This document shows positions 1 through 36,975 of a stretch of 64,000 bases of DNA, one piece after another (within the stretch, counting starts at the first letter, position 1; every line of letters begins with the position of its first letter). A program made the translations under genes and the position numbers. The DNA comes from Muraenolepis orangiensis (taxonomy: Eukaryota > Chordata > Actinopteri > Gadiformes > Muraenolepididae): the NCBI GenBank assembly GCA_027704905.1, contig CM051015.1:15289192-15353191 (forward strand), read 5' to 3'. The notes below the pieces were generated by a model. The model was given only the letters and a program-made list of their open reading frames with translations. It did not search any database and was not told the DNA's origin.

Positions 1-257
1 TTAGTGAAAAAGTGAAACCGACTTTTGTGTCGTGAAAGCACAATGTTCAGGCCAGAGTCACATTGTTGCCGAAGTGATAAGCCTGATTTAAAAACAAAAT
101 GTACTTCCTTGATCAGGATGGAGGGTCTGACGGACCGAGTAGGCGGACGCTAGGACCTGCTGGGTGAACAATAGCTTCCATCTAACAGTCTAAGCTCATT
201 TTAAGCAAACTTTTTGAAGTTCAAACACAAAACCAAAAAATGAAATGCTAATTAGTT

Positions 258-1012
258 GTGTTACCATCAACTAGTTGAAGCGAACCAAACTCAAAGCAAA
301 CCAAGCGAACCAAACTGTCAGTGACGACAGATATTGGGCAGTGACATAAGTCGGGTTTCCACTTGAGGAACGCTTGAGAAAAAGCAGACAACGCAAGTCA
401 CGTGAGTTCAAAGTTTGCTACTTTGGAATTTATCAGGCCAAGTTGAACAATGACCAGTGAATGGGAAATGTGTTTGAAAACTTCTAATGCAGTGTGTTAA
501 ACACGGTTCATTCATATTCACCACACACACAATCTTCCACTCACTGTATCAATGGACATTGACCATTTGTGTAAATTCCATCTACATATAGCTGATTATT
601 GTACAGTGAGCGGCATTGAGAATGGTGGCACCTGACAAACAGCTGAAAACCAAAGAGCTCTTGGTATCCGACAGGTTCAGGACTTTGGTGTTTGTCATTA
701 AGGCGTCCGCATGAGTCACTGAGTCGGGTTTCCATCACCATATTTCGATTTCGCATTTCTAAGTATCGCATTAGAAAATGTTGATATCAAATTCGAATCA
801 ACTTCCTCTGATTCTCTCATCTCTCTGATTGGAGATGGAAACAAACTTTGAATCAATTGTGACGTAGCGAACTTTGAACTCGCGTGACTTACGCTGTCTG
901 CTTCTTCTCAAGCGTTCCTCAAGAGGAAACCCGACTTATGTCTCTGCCAAATATCCGTCATCGCTGAGGTAGTTTGTTCGTTCCAACTAGTTGATGGAAA
1001 CCCAGCTTCTGA
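258..1012. repeat. Foldback / long inverted-repeat element (MITE-like)
   Basis: The left arm (about 258-425) and right arm (about 845-1012) are imperfect inverted copies. Both contain catcaactagttg near the outer end, then the shared stretch acataagtcgggtttcc, then gaggaacgcttgag, then a block ending in gagttcaaagtt. No open reading frame with similarity to a transposase lies between the arms. This looks like a non-autonomous DNA transposon or foldback element. I did not identify its target-site duplication or family. Confidence 0.6.
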
Positions 1013-1848
1013 GGTGTACTTTATCTTTAACGAGGATTGTTAAAGGATGTTACTGCGTTATGTTGCCGCTTGAGAAGCCAGGTGATAAACAACCCTCTAC
1101 GATATAAATACCTCAACTTGGATCCTTTGTGGCAACAACGTAGAGACCTGCAACATCTCCTGCTGCTTCTGAGAACAACAGGAGCAGGATCTCCGGTTAC
1201 TTCATCAGCAACATGCCACTGGGAGATGCCCTGCGTGTCCATTGAGTGTTTCTCACCAACAGATAGTTTTGTTTAGCGCTGTGGTTTGTTGCGTTTAAAC
1301 AGCTAGTGGACTATGGTGTGTGTGTGTGTGTGTGTATAATCAGTTGAATGCTCTGGAATAACTGTGCCTCTCCAAGTCATGTAGCATTCCAGGTTTCATG
1401 GTGTAGCCTTACATTGAAAACCCAGTTTCCTCCCTTGATGTCTATTTTTAGAAAAAGCCTGAAGGATAACATTTATATTCCGGCCTCAAATGGCCTTCCC
1501 GTCTGCTGTCATTTTCCCGAAGGCGCAAGAATGTTGTTAGTTGCTGCTAGCATTTGTGGTTGTGTGAGAGCGACGTCCAGTTTAATGATTATTGGCCTCC
1601 TAGCATTCAACGGATAGCCACAAAATATATCCTTGTGTAATGCTTAAAGCATGTTTTAACATGACCTTAGCACTGATGGTCATCAGTGAATACTAAGGTA
1701 GTAAAAAGTAAAGAGTCCTAGGCCTCGTTCACACTAGCAAGCAAGCAAACTTGGGGGTCATGTCACCAATGACTGATCAGATTTTATAACTGTGAATTCA
1801 CGTTCATATGTGGTCCTAAATCACCTGAATTCATGCAACCTTTAGTGT

Positions 1849-1978
1849 CCTTAGTATTGGTCTTGTCTCCTTTGTGTTGGTCTTGTCTCCTTTGTGTTGG
1901 TCATGTCTCCTTGGTGTTGGTCATGTCTCCTTAGTGTTGGTCATGTCTCCTTAGTGTTGGTCATGTCTCCTTAGTGTG
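1849..1978. repeat. 20 bp minisatellite
   Basis: About six copies of a 20 bp unit (ttagtgttggtcatgtctcc), with the first copies diverged. It lies in the region upstream of lrrfip1 and has no coding potential. Confidence 0.9.
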
Positions 1979-2679
1979 AATAAATAGATGTAGAAAAGCA
2001 TTGACAAGCTTGTCAACGTGGGACTCTGATCTGACCTCCTGCACATAACACAAGTTCTTTCCATCCCCCTGTCATTCTTGTCTCACCAGCGGGTCATTAA
2101 AGTGGTGTCTCAGCTCCTCTCAGAGCCAGGGTGTGGCTTTAACTTCTGCTGCGGTGTGGCTTTAACTTCTGCTGCGGTGGCTTCCCTTCCGCTCCCGCAT
2201 TTCCCTCTGACCAACAGGAAGTGGGCTTGGCAGCAGCCAGGCCCGGCAGAGTGCTGTTTAATATCAAAGTACATTTCTGTATTGTAGCTTGATGATTTCA
2301 CTGATGACTAAAATTGCTACAATTCTATCATAGTCAATTGCTTGTTAATTATAGTCGTGCTGAGACAATTGTTTACTTAGGTGTTTTATAAGTTAGTAAG
2401 GCCATAATAATTACACACACACAACCCTAAGGTCCACTTAGCAGCCAAATTGTACGCAACAATTGTTCTGTGTCCATTGCCTTAGATATCAGTTGTCATC
2501 CCCAGTGTGTAACAACTGATCTGACTCTGTCTCCCAGAAGGATCAGCAGAGCTATTGAATCTGTTCAGATGTTTCAGTGATTGTACCCCCCCCCCCCCAA
2601 TCCAGCCCATCTAGGGCATTATAAATAGAGCAGCGAGGGGAGAGAAAATAGAGTGGCCAATGTGTTCATTTGGCCCAGT

Positions 2680-2763
2680 TTAGAGAGAGAGAGAGAGCGA
2701 GAGAGAGAGAGAGAGCGAGAGAGAGAGAGAGAGCGAGAGAGAGAGAGAGAGAGAGAGAGAGCG
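2680..2763. repeat. (GA)n microsatellite
   Basis: About 84 bp of GA dinucleotides with regular GAGC interruptions. The Arg/Glu-rich or Ser/Leu-rich open frames across it come only from the repeat. Confidence 0.9.
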
Positions 2764-2980
2764 CCATGGACACAAGGGTGGCGGATCCTGGACACCACAT
2801 GCTGACAGTCGGGGACATCTTGGTGAACTCTGACCAGTTCGAGAAGCCTCTGGACTTTCAGTTGAGGGTGCAATGCTGCAGTCTCGGTGTCTGGCATGGA
2901 GAAGAGGAAGACGGATGGAACGTTTCCTTTTGTAGCGCAGTTAAAAAAACGCTTGTGTTGTCTTGTTTTGTTTTCGTATT

Positions 2981-3200
2981 AGAGCTGCGGCAGTGGCACA
3001 GGAGGTAGGAGGTAGGGGGTCTGGTGACCGGTGGGTTGCTGGTTAGATACCTGCTTAGTACTGATGTGCTTATGAGCAAGACAAGCAGGTTGCAGGGGTT
3101 GTTGCTTTGCATTGCTGAGCCCTCAACCGGTATATGAATGGGTGAATGTGAACTGTAGCTATGTTCTGTGAATACCTAGACCTCCACCATTCTGTGTGTT
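2981..3200 (+). repeat. tRNA-derived SINE copy, diverged
   Basis: It begins gcggcagtggcacaggaggt and continues with a degenerate box-B-like ggttgctggttagata, agcaagaca and gaatgggtgaatgtgaa. The same blocks occur in order in the better copies at 4885 and 16341. The 3' tail is not recognisable. Confidence 0.6.
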
Positions 3201-3635
3201 TTCCTGTTATTGTCTTTCTATTGTTAAGTATTTGGCACATTGTACACAGAATAATGTGACAAACCCCAGAGTAGGTTGGCATTGATAAAGACTATGTGCT
3301 TGTGTTTCAAGTAGCCTATATTTCAAAACCATCATGCATAATATCAACAGTCAGCTTACAGATAGTTGTGTGGGAAGGAGAGGAGCGTGTACAAGTAGCC
3401 TACATTGGGTTTAGTGCAGGGACGATGGACGTTGGTTGGTGAGCTTAGGGGGTTGCTACACTACAAGGCAAACAAATAGATTAATGACTTGTAGCAGTCT
3501 AAAACATTGTTGTTAAATGGTGTTTTTAATGACGTTTTGTTCGATTATCTCGGTAATGGTGGGGAAGGTAGGATGAGGGCTCGCTGACTGTAGTGTGTTT
3601 TACTGCTGAGAGATTTCCACTGTGTACTGCTGTGT

Positions 3636-3803
3636 TCCAGCTGGTTCCTCACTGCATTCTGTCTGTGTTCCACCTGGTTCCTCACTGCATTCCGTCTGTG
3701 TTCCACCTGGTTCCTCACTGCATTCCGTCTGTGTTCCACCTGGTTCCTCACTGCATTCCGTCTGTGTTCCACCTGGTTCCTCACTGCATTCTGTCTGTGT
3801 TTA
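3636..3803. repeat. 33 bp minisatellite
   Basis: Five head-to-tail copies of a 33 bp unit (core ccacctggttcctcactgca). The unit is a multiple of three, so both strands show repetitive open frames. No splice context or protein similarity supports coding. Confidence 0.9.
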
Positions 3804-4884
3804 ACAGTTCAAGTCTTCTATTGCTACCCTTATGGCGAGTCTGTCGCTCGGTCAACAAAACGTCGCCATCGTCTCCCGATGAGGAATAAACCTTTGTTGT
3901 GGGTGTGAACTGAATATGGTGCCATGCTGCTTTGACACACGGCATGTTGGTGTTCAAATTTGCCGTCAGTCGTAGTGTGAAATGTTGGCTATGAACTATG
4001 AAGGTTGCACAGCATTTAAAATGACACCCGAGACTGACCGACTTCCTGGGTTAGTGGGAGGTTGAGTAACCTGACTCAGTGATTTTTTTTTTTTTAAAGA
4101 CTTGTTTGCTTGCTTGCTTGCAGTGTTTGGATAAAACATTAGAGAACGGTTTAGTCTTGGTAAATATTCAACTGTCAATATGTAAATGATCCTCTGAGAA
4201 GCCAGTGGGGGTTTTCCGGAAAACAGTTGCAAAAAGTCCCAGTCCAAACGGTATTAGTAAAAGTACAATAAGGTAAAAGTACAATAAGTTGGCAAACAAT
4301 GGAACAATATTTAACTAACAATATTTAACTAACAATCTTCTTAGACAATGTACTTAGAAAGACGCTTGTAAAAAGTGATAAGAGGATGCGCCAGGATGTT
4401 CATTGACTACATGAAATACCAGTGAAACACATTGACACGTATTTAATTGAGGTTTTAAAGGACTAAACCAAGCTCTTAACCGTGTGTATTCATCATATAT
4501 TTTTATTTAAACTAACTTAAAAAACGTTTGTCAAACAGGTGTGTCCCAATTGTAAACTCACGCTTACCTAATAAGGTAAAGTGACAGGTTACAGTATCAA
4601 CAGCTGCATGGTCATTTGACCTGGTAATATGGGGATTACCTGCATTTACTTTTCATGTCAACTTAATTTAAACCATACTTACTGATGTTTATTAGTAATG
4701 TCACAAAGAAAGCCTAGTTTATGTCACCTACATTTCAGTCCTTGGCAGTGGAATTATCTTCTTGACTGGCATAGATTCAGAGAACTAAAAACGGGTGAAA
4801 ATAACAGTTGAAACACTTTGTTGGAACCGTTGAGGGATCTCAAAGTCAAGTTTCCCATAAAGGTATTCCCTATCTATGTGGGGG

Positions 4885-5142
4885 GCGGCAGTAGTTCCTT
4901 AGTGTAGTACTAGAGGTAGAGCGGTTGTCTCACAACCGGAAGGTTGCTGGTTCAATCCCCTGGCTCCTCCCTAGCAAAAACTGTTTGTGTCCTTGAGCAA
5001 GACACCCTAACTGCTCCTGATGTCTCCTTGCATGGCTGACTCCACTGTCGGTGGATGAATGAATGTGTGTGAATGGGTGAATGTGAGGCATGACTTTAAA
5101 TGCGCTTCGGATAAAAGCGCCATATAAATGGCAATCCATCCA
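4885..5142 (+). repeat. tRNA-derived SINE, nearly full length
   Basis: The head is tRNA-like, with a box-B match (ggttcaatccc) at about 4949. It is followed by the body (gtccttgagcaagacaccct, gaatgggtgaatgtgaggc) and the tail ggataaaagcgccatataaa. The A box is degenerate. Same family as 16341-16578. Not a functional tRNA gene: the acceptor stem does not close. Confidence 0.8.
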
Positions 5143-6111
5143 TTTTTACTATCTGGTGAAGGAGTCTGGTATGTGAATCGGATTCTGCTTTACAGTTTAA
5201 AACCCTTCTATGTCTATAACCACCCAGTGTGACGTCATGCTTTCCCAAGAGACTGATGGGTAAAAGAAATACAGCTTTCCAGCACCGATAGATGGATTTA
5301 AATAGTACAGTTTGTCCTGAAGCACAAGCACACCAACAGGACCTCCAATCTGTCCAACTCACTTGTTGTTAACACCAAATTAAAAACGGGTATAAAATAA
5401 CTTAGAGTAGGTCTGAGATGTATGTAATAATAATAATAATGCCGGCTGTATGTATGTATATGTATGTATGTGTGTGTATGTATGTACAGGTAAGTATACA
5501 AGTATCAATAGGTAGTGAGCATGGGTCTGCAGTTATATTAGCGGTTATAGATTAATATGTATACCGTAATACCATAAGTACATCAAAAATGTACATGGCT
5601 ATCATACAGGTATGTAAACAATAAATATGAGTTATTATTGAGTGAGTGTTTCTGATTGGCGTAGATGGGTGCTAAGTCACTTCCAACCCTATTGAATTTG
5701 GTATGATAAGACATCTCATTTTGCGACAGTGTGCGTGTGAGAGTTTGCCTTGTTTTTAAGTTTTAAGATTCCTCATTGACGGTTGAACAAAGCTAATGCT
5801 AATTTATGGATAGCGGTGTTCCCTCCAGAGTTCCACTTCGTCATCAGGTCACTTCCTCAGGAGACACTGCGTTTTGGCCGGTCATTTCCTGACACCATTT
5901 CATATATTTTTTTTAAGAGCTGAAACTCTAATAAACTTCAGACCGAACGGCCAGCACCTCATTAGAAGTGCAAAATTAACAGCAAAGTGATGGAAAGTAG
6001 TTTGAAAAGCTTTAACGTTTGTCAAGGGTGTGAATTTGTTCAGGTTCAGATTTAGTTTCTCACATGTTTAAGGTACAGTGCACCATGTACAGAAATAATA
6101 CACAAATGTAA

Positions 6112-6325
<214 letters not shown>

Positions 6326-6556
6326 CAGAGCAGTGACATACGGGCCGCAGATAGGAAGGAAGTGCTTACACACACTATGACACACATGTGCACGTCACGT
6401 GCACATGGATGAGAGATCCTTATAAGGAAAGGTCCCTCTCTTTGACCATCTGCTGAGGGGAGCCCGGGCAAAACAAATATTTAAACTGAAAGACATCTGC
6501 CCAACTCAACCATCACCCATTCTCTCTCTCTATTTCTCCCTTTCTCTCTTCTGCAG

Positions 6557-30853
<24,297 letters not shown>

Positions 30854-31960
30854 CAACCTCCCATAGCAACCCCCAGCCCCGCCCCTTCTACTTCTGCATT
30901 CAGCGGCTAACTGTCATCGCCCAGAGTCAGCTGCTCCTTCGTCCTGCCCATTGGCAACTTTAGCAAGAACCCAGAAAACGTGTGTTGTGTAGCTGTGTGC
31001 ATACACACAACTACACAACACAAACACGTGACATTGGGCCATTTCTTGTCTTTGTCTTGTCTTGAGTAGTCTTGCTTGGGGTCCGGTGAACCCCCACAAC
31101 ACCTATGGTTGAGGTCAAAGAGTGGATGTGTGTTTGGAGTCGTTATTGGATCATTAGTGATGAGAGATACGAGATGGACTGGATCATCATCAAGAGGATT
31201 GGTCATATGTCTAGGACTGTAAGACTTCTGGGTCCTCTAGTGTAGGAAGACGTACAACTATTACAGGCGGCAGAATCTGCCTTGTGCTAATCAAGGAAAA
31301 CGGAACGCTTGACCCTTCAAAATAAAAAGACAGAAATGCTTAAAATAGCCAAAACCCAAGGCCTGTTATTGCTGTATCCAAAAAGGGTTGGACACTGTGG
31401 ATGAAGAGTGTGTGTCTTTTTTTCCATGTTTACGAGTCATGCCAAAGAGCAAAACACTACACAGTATTAAACATGTGTGACTAACTAAAGTCAATCCCAG
31501 AGTAATTTTTTTTTACAAATTTTACCCATTTCTATGAAAAACAGTTGCCTCAGTATATCGGGGGGAAAATAGTCTATCACAATTATCATTATCACAATCA
31601 CTTTTACTTTCTCAAGTCGCCTGTATCACATCGCCTTTTCTCATGTTTACAAATGAGTTCCATGCAGGGAATCAAGTCATTCAAAACAATGTTTTGTTAA
31701 ATATCCCGTCAAGTTTCTCTGTGTTACACACTGATATGGATGCGGATGAGGAAGATGACTGATGAGGAAGAGCACTGATGAGGAAAAGCACTGAGGAAGA
31801 TGACTTGATGAGGAAGAGGACTGGTGAGGAAGAGGTGTTTGTAGACCTCGCTGACACTGGGACGACGCTGCTTCACTGTTTACAAAGCTTTAAGATGTTT
31901 GTAAGAAAATGTACAAAAAAAGGACTTCTTTGTGCAATAAAATGTCAACAATTTTATTGA
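30854..31960 (+). other. lrrfip1: lrrfip1 short-isoform 3' UTR
   Basis: No coding exon follows the stop at 30851-30853. AATAAA signals occur at 31936-31941 and 32007-32012, so the transcript probably ends at about 31960 or 32030. It faces the 3' end of the tyw5 pseudogene (from about 32110 on the other strand), leaving almost no intergenic space. A TGAGGAAGA-type degenerate repeat lies at 31741-31835. Confidence 0.6.
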
Positions 31961-32639
31961 GTGTTTTATTTATTGGGAATAGAAGGTTAATAGTCTGCTA
32001 CCTTTCAATAAACAATCTTCAATATTGGTTCTGCTCAGAAGTCCGACGTGCTTCATTAGCTACTCTGTATTACAGCGGCAGATTACCAGCTTTTAGGTAA
32101 TGTAGTCTCATGGGTGTTCCTTGGCTGTGTGGTCTGGCAGTAGGTCCTCTGCGGAACACGCTGAACCATGCGGTGACCATAGAAGTCCTGGTCGAGCGCG
32201 TGCAGAGCCCTCTCGAGGGCCTGAAGGGCCCGGGTTGCAGCCACCGGGTCTCTGTATACAGTAAGGGTCCTTTTTATGGTAGCTTTCAGCTGGCAGGTGA
32301 CACATTCACACTGAACTGCAGTGCTAAGACGTTATGGAACCACAGAGCTAAGGGAAAGGATTTATAGTTGGTAGTAAACACAAAAGTATATAACTTAATA
32401 AGTTCAACCATGGTAAGACGTCTGGTTATACCCTTTTTTTTTTATTATACGACTTTAGCAGGAAACCGGTGGATTGTCTACTCCAAGTAGGGTAGTCCTT
32501 ATCCCAAGTGAAGTGAATGTTGATAACACGCTCTTATCACAGCTACTTAAGCAGGTGACCTGGCAGTACGAAATTGTGTTGTTCATCTTGTTAATATGAA
32601 TACTTGTGAACTGCTCTATTTTTATGTTCGCGTACCTCA

Positions 32640-32722
32640 GTGTTATGCTATTGTCTGCTTCAACAAATGTACACCTTGTAAGTCGCTTTGGATAAAAGCG
32701 TCTGCCAAATGCCCTAAATGTA
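32640..32722 (+). repeat. SINE tail fragment
   Basis: Contains gtaagtcgctttggataaaa, gcgtctgccaaatgcc and taaatgtaaatg, the 3' tail of a common fish SINE. It directly abuts the RTE fragment at 32724. Confidence 0.6.
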
Positions 32723-32723
32723 A

Positions 32724-33335
32724 ATGTAAGTGAAGGAGTTCAAGTATCTCGGGGTCTTGTTCTCGAGTGAGGGGAGGATGGAACGTGAGATTGACCAGAG
32801 AATAGGTGCAGCAGGAGCGGTATTGGGTGCACTTTACCGCACTGTGGTAACCTAAAGAGAGCTGAGCCAGAAGGCAAAGCTCTCGATCTACCGATCAGTC
32901 TTCGTTCCTACCCTCACCTATGGTCATGAACAATGGGTAATGACCGAAAGTTTCCTCAGGAGGGTGGCTGGTATCTCCCTGAGGGATAGGGTGAGAAGCT
33001 CAGTCACTCGTGAGAGACTCGGAGTACAGCCGCTGATCCTTCGTGTAGAAAAGAGCCAGTTGAGGTGGTCCTGGTCCCAGTTGAGCCAGTCCTGGTCGCC
33101 TCCCGAGGGAGGTTTTCCAGGCACATCCAACTGGGAAAAGACCACGGGGCAGACCGAGGTACAGGTGGGGTGATTACATCTCCACACTGGCCTGGGAACG
33201 CCTCGGGATCCCCCAGTCAGAGCTAGTCGATGTTGCCAGGGAGAGGGGAGTTTGGAGTCCCCTGCTGAAGCTGCTACCTCCGCGACCCGACCACGGATAA
33301 GTGGTAGACGATGGATGGATGGACTTTATTGAATA
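32724..33335 (+). mobile_element. Rex3/RTE-like LINE 3' end, decayed
   Basis: In pieces and in more than one frame it reads GVLFSSEGRMEREIDQRIGA, LSQKAKLSIYRSVFVPTLTY, SFLRRVAGISLRDRVRSS, SQLRWSW, LAWERLGIPQSELVDVA and LPPRPDHG, with a tggatggatgga tail. This is the C-terminal end of an RTE-type reverse transcriptase (Rex3-like in fish). It has stops and lost segments, and lies in the last intron of the tyw5 pseudogene in the opposite orientation. Confidence 0.8.
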
Positions 33336-33635
33336 ATTAGTTGAGCAGAATGCCACCAATGCAGATGTTTTGGTTTCTTACCAGGGATGAAAAGCATGTC
33401 TCCAGGTTCCAGCACACACTCGTATCTCTGAGCCTTCACAAAGTCTGGAAACCGCTCCAAGTCTGGGGGTCGAGTCCAACACCTCGGATTTGTCACCTGA
33501 ATAACCCAAACTACAAGTCAGCATTTTACTAGTTCACTAGTCAGTTAACACAAACAATATCCATACCTCCAAAAGCAATGTGATGTAGAAGTCACCTGAC
33601 AGGTAGAGACGCAATGCATCCTGAGGACTATAGAC

Positions 33636-34376
<741 letters not shown>

Positions 34377-34559
34377 TCTAGACCACATGCTTCCTTCCAA
34401 TCACCTGAACAGAAAACACAAGGGGAAAAGGGACTTTCAAATTCAACAACAGGAGATGTTTAAACAGCAGTGGACTTTCAGTGAGGCTGGGCGATACAGA
34501 CTAAACATTCTGTCCCAATATTGTTCAATTATATATATCTTGATCACGACAAAGCATGT

Positions 34560-34640
34560 TTTCTTCAAGTCCAACGGGGGGGGGGGGGGGGTTGTCGCGA
34601 TCGTGAAATCCAATGGTGGTGGGGGGGGGGGGGAGTCTAC
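34560..34640. repeat. G-homopolymer tract pair after a caagtccaacg motif
   Basis: Two G runs of about 12 to 16 bases, the first preceded by caagtccaac. The same motif plus G-run occurs at 7353 and four times at 43192-43320. Part of an unidentified transposon relic. Confidence 0.5.
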
Positions 34641-35617
34641 TAACTGAAGTAGTAGATTCCTATACCTATTCCTATTGCTGGAGGGGGCGAAATCAGTGAT
34701 TTTGATTGGTTATATGATCACTGGCACGTAATGTGTCCTCTAAAACGTTAACACGTTTTATAAAAAATATTTATTTAGCGAAGCCGGAGGCCCTACGCAT
34801 TTGCCTACTCCGCCTATAGGAGGCGCCGGGCCTGTGCCCAGCCCTACGTTCAACATGACATTTCTAGAAGGATAGTGGGGAGTAGGATAGAGACTAGTGG
34901 TTTGGGTGTTTTAAACAACAAGCAGAAGGTCTTGGGTTCCAACCCCAATTTCCCGCAGTCTTGCTGTAGGTATCCTTGAGCAATATGTCCCATATACTGC
35001 TCATCAATGAGATATTCACTACTAAAAAAGTACTTGTAAAAGTACAAAATAACAAATAGTCCTTTTCCACCCAGAACTCATGTCATAATGCTTCCACAGC
35101 TGCAGACCGCAGGAGCTTACGTGGAACACACTGGAGTAGAACTGGTCCGCCTCAAAAAACTCTTGGAGTCCGCCAGGGATGGGAACGGTTTGCTCAGATC
35201 GGCAGGTTCCTGAGAGGAGTGGAGGGGACAAACCGTTTTGCTTTGTGTAGAGGACTTGCCGTTTTCTGTTGGTACTTTTCAAAGGGGTAAAGAAGAACAT
35301 GATTCAACATGGTTGTTGAAAAAGTGATTTTGACACCTTTCTCACATCATCTGCCAGGGATCTGAGGTAATACATCTCATTCTGAGACACAAAGTAAGAC
35401 ATGCTTAATATATAATGTATTTCATGTATTTAGAGCCTTTAGTGTGCATGGAATTTGTGTTGCACAATTACAATGAAATGTGTTTCATTGCTTACATCCG
35501 TTAGAAATAAATTGTTGTGCTTTGTCTCTGAAGCTCTTTTCACAAATTCATGGAATGGCAGAGTCCTGTTAAAGAGGACGGTGTGGTTGCTGTACATGTT
35601 AAAGTAAATATAACAAT

Positions 35618-35619
<2 letters not shown>

Positions 35620-35702
<83 letters not shown>
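35620..35702. repeat. (TG)n microsatellite
   Basis: About 83 bp TG tract between tyw5 pseudoexons 2 and 3. The open frames that pass from coding-like sequence into His-Thr repeats arise here. Confidence 0.95.
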
Positions 35703-35704
<2 letters not shown>

Positions 35705-36080
35705 ACTCACTTGTACACAAAGTTCTTCTATCTGTGGGACAGTGGACACGTGAACCTTGACATCTTTCTATCACCTTCTTTCTGTCCGACATAGGACACG
35801 GTCCACTTCTGAAGGCATGGGCCGAGCCTCACGCCTTTCAAAACGGCTGGCTTTCGCTAAAATGCATCATAACACAATTCAAAATAACTGGTAGTGAATA
35901 AACATATCTGGCTTAATATAATGTTGCCAGGTAATGATGAATGGTCATAGTATTATAGTACCATAGTATGGTATGTTAGGTCGTAGTAATGCAGTGTACT
36001 TGTGTGGATATATCTGTTGTGGAAACGTCCCTGTCCACGTCTGTGAACACCTGCACAGGTAGCTTCTCCTGCAGCTCCAT

Positions 36081-36319
36081 GTAAAACAACACACTGTGTT
36101 ACACTCTCTAATGTCCGCTTATCTAGGCAAGGCGTTCTCGTTAATGTAGTTAATGCCTGCTGTGGCGAACGTTATTATTTAGCTTGGATAGTAAGGTTTC
36201 TGTTGAAATGTAAATAATATATAATAACACTGGCTCTTCGGATACGCGGTCCCAAGTGGTGTGTTTCCAGTCGGACTCTGCAAGCGGACGGACCGAAACA
36301 TGCAAAGGGAGAAAGAAAG
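36081..36319. promoter_or_regulatory. Shared head-to-head promoter interval, tyw5 / maip1
   Basis: Only 239 bp separate the tyw5 ATG (36080, minus) from the maip1 ATG (36320, plus), so both 5' UTRs and core promoters must lie here. No TATA box at a convincing distance is visible. Head-to-head pairing of these genes is, as I recall, also the human arrangement. Inferred bidirectional promoter; now only maip1 needs it. Confidence 0.6.
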
Positions 36320-36944
36320 ATGGCGCTGCCCTTATTAAGAGTAGGCTACAGTTGCAGATTATCTTCACTATTCAACGCGGCCAGTCGGTTAACATCCGAG
36401 CATGTTCTTCGGACCCGGCCTAGTAGAACACACCTGTTCCCCGTCTGCGTGGTGTCTCCTGCCCGCTGCTACAGCTCCGGTGGTCCCGAACCGAACCGGA
36501 AAGTGATGGTTCTGGGCGTCCCTAACCCGTTCATATGGCTGCGGACCCGGTTCTACTACGTCCTGATCAGGGCCTACTTCGACAATGAGTTCAGAATCGA
36601 AGACTTTACCGAGGGAGCCAAACAGGTGCGTATTGACATGTTATTGACATGTTGTTCCCATGTTATTGACATGTTGTTCCCATGTTATTAACATGTTATT
36701 CCCATGTTATTGACATGTTGTTCCCATGTTATTGACATGTGGGGCGGCAGGATAGCTCAGTCAGTTGGGACTTGGCTTGGGAACCATAAGGTCGCCGGTT
36801 CAAGTCCCCGAAACACCTGGGCACTGCCGAGGTGCCCTTGAGCAAAGCACCGGACACTGCTCCCCGGGCGCTGTACTGTATATACAATAGCCGCCCACTG
36901 CTCCTTATACTAGGATGGGTTAAATGCAGATAAACTAATTTCAC

Positions 36945-36975
<31 letters not shown>

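Noticed and set aside
3545..3889. Repetitive protein-like frames on both strands
   Set aside because: Explained by a 33 bp minisatellite whose unit is a multiple of three.
32940..33187. Small gene on the plus strand
   Set aside because: Matches the C-terminal end of an RTE-type reverse transcriptase with stops; a LINE relic.
35022..35300. Functional tyw5 exon reading CRSEQTVPIPGGLQEFFEAD
   Set aside because: The reading frame set by the acceptor at 35209 is different (EPADLSKPFPSLAD); the open frame is only the downstream half after a shift.
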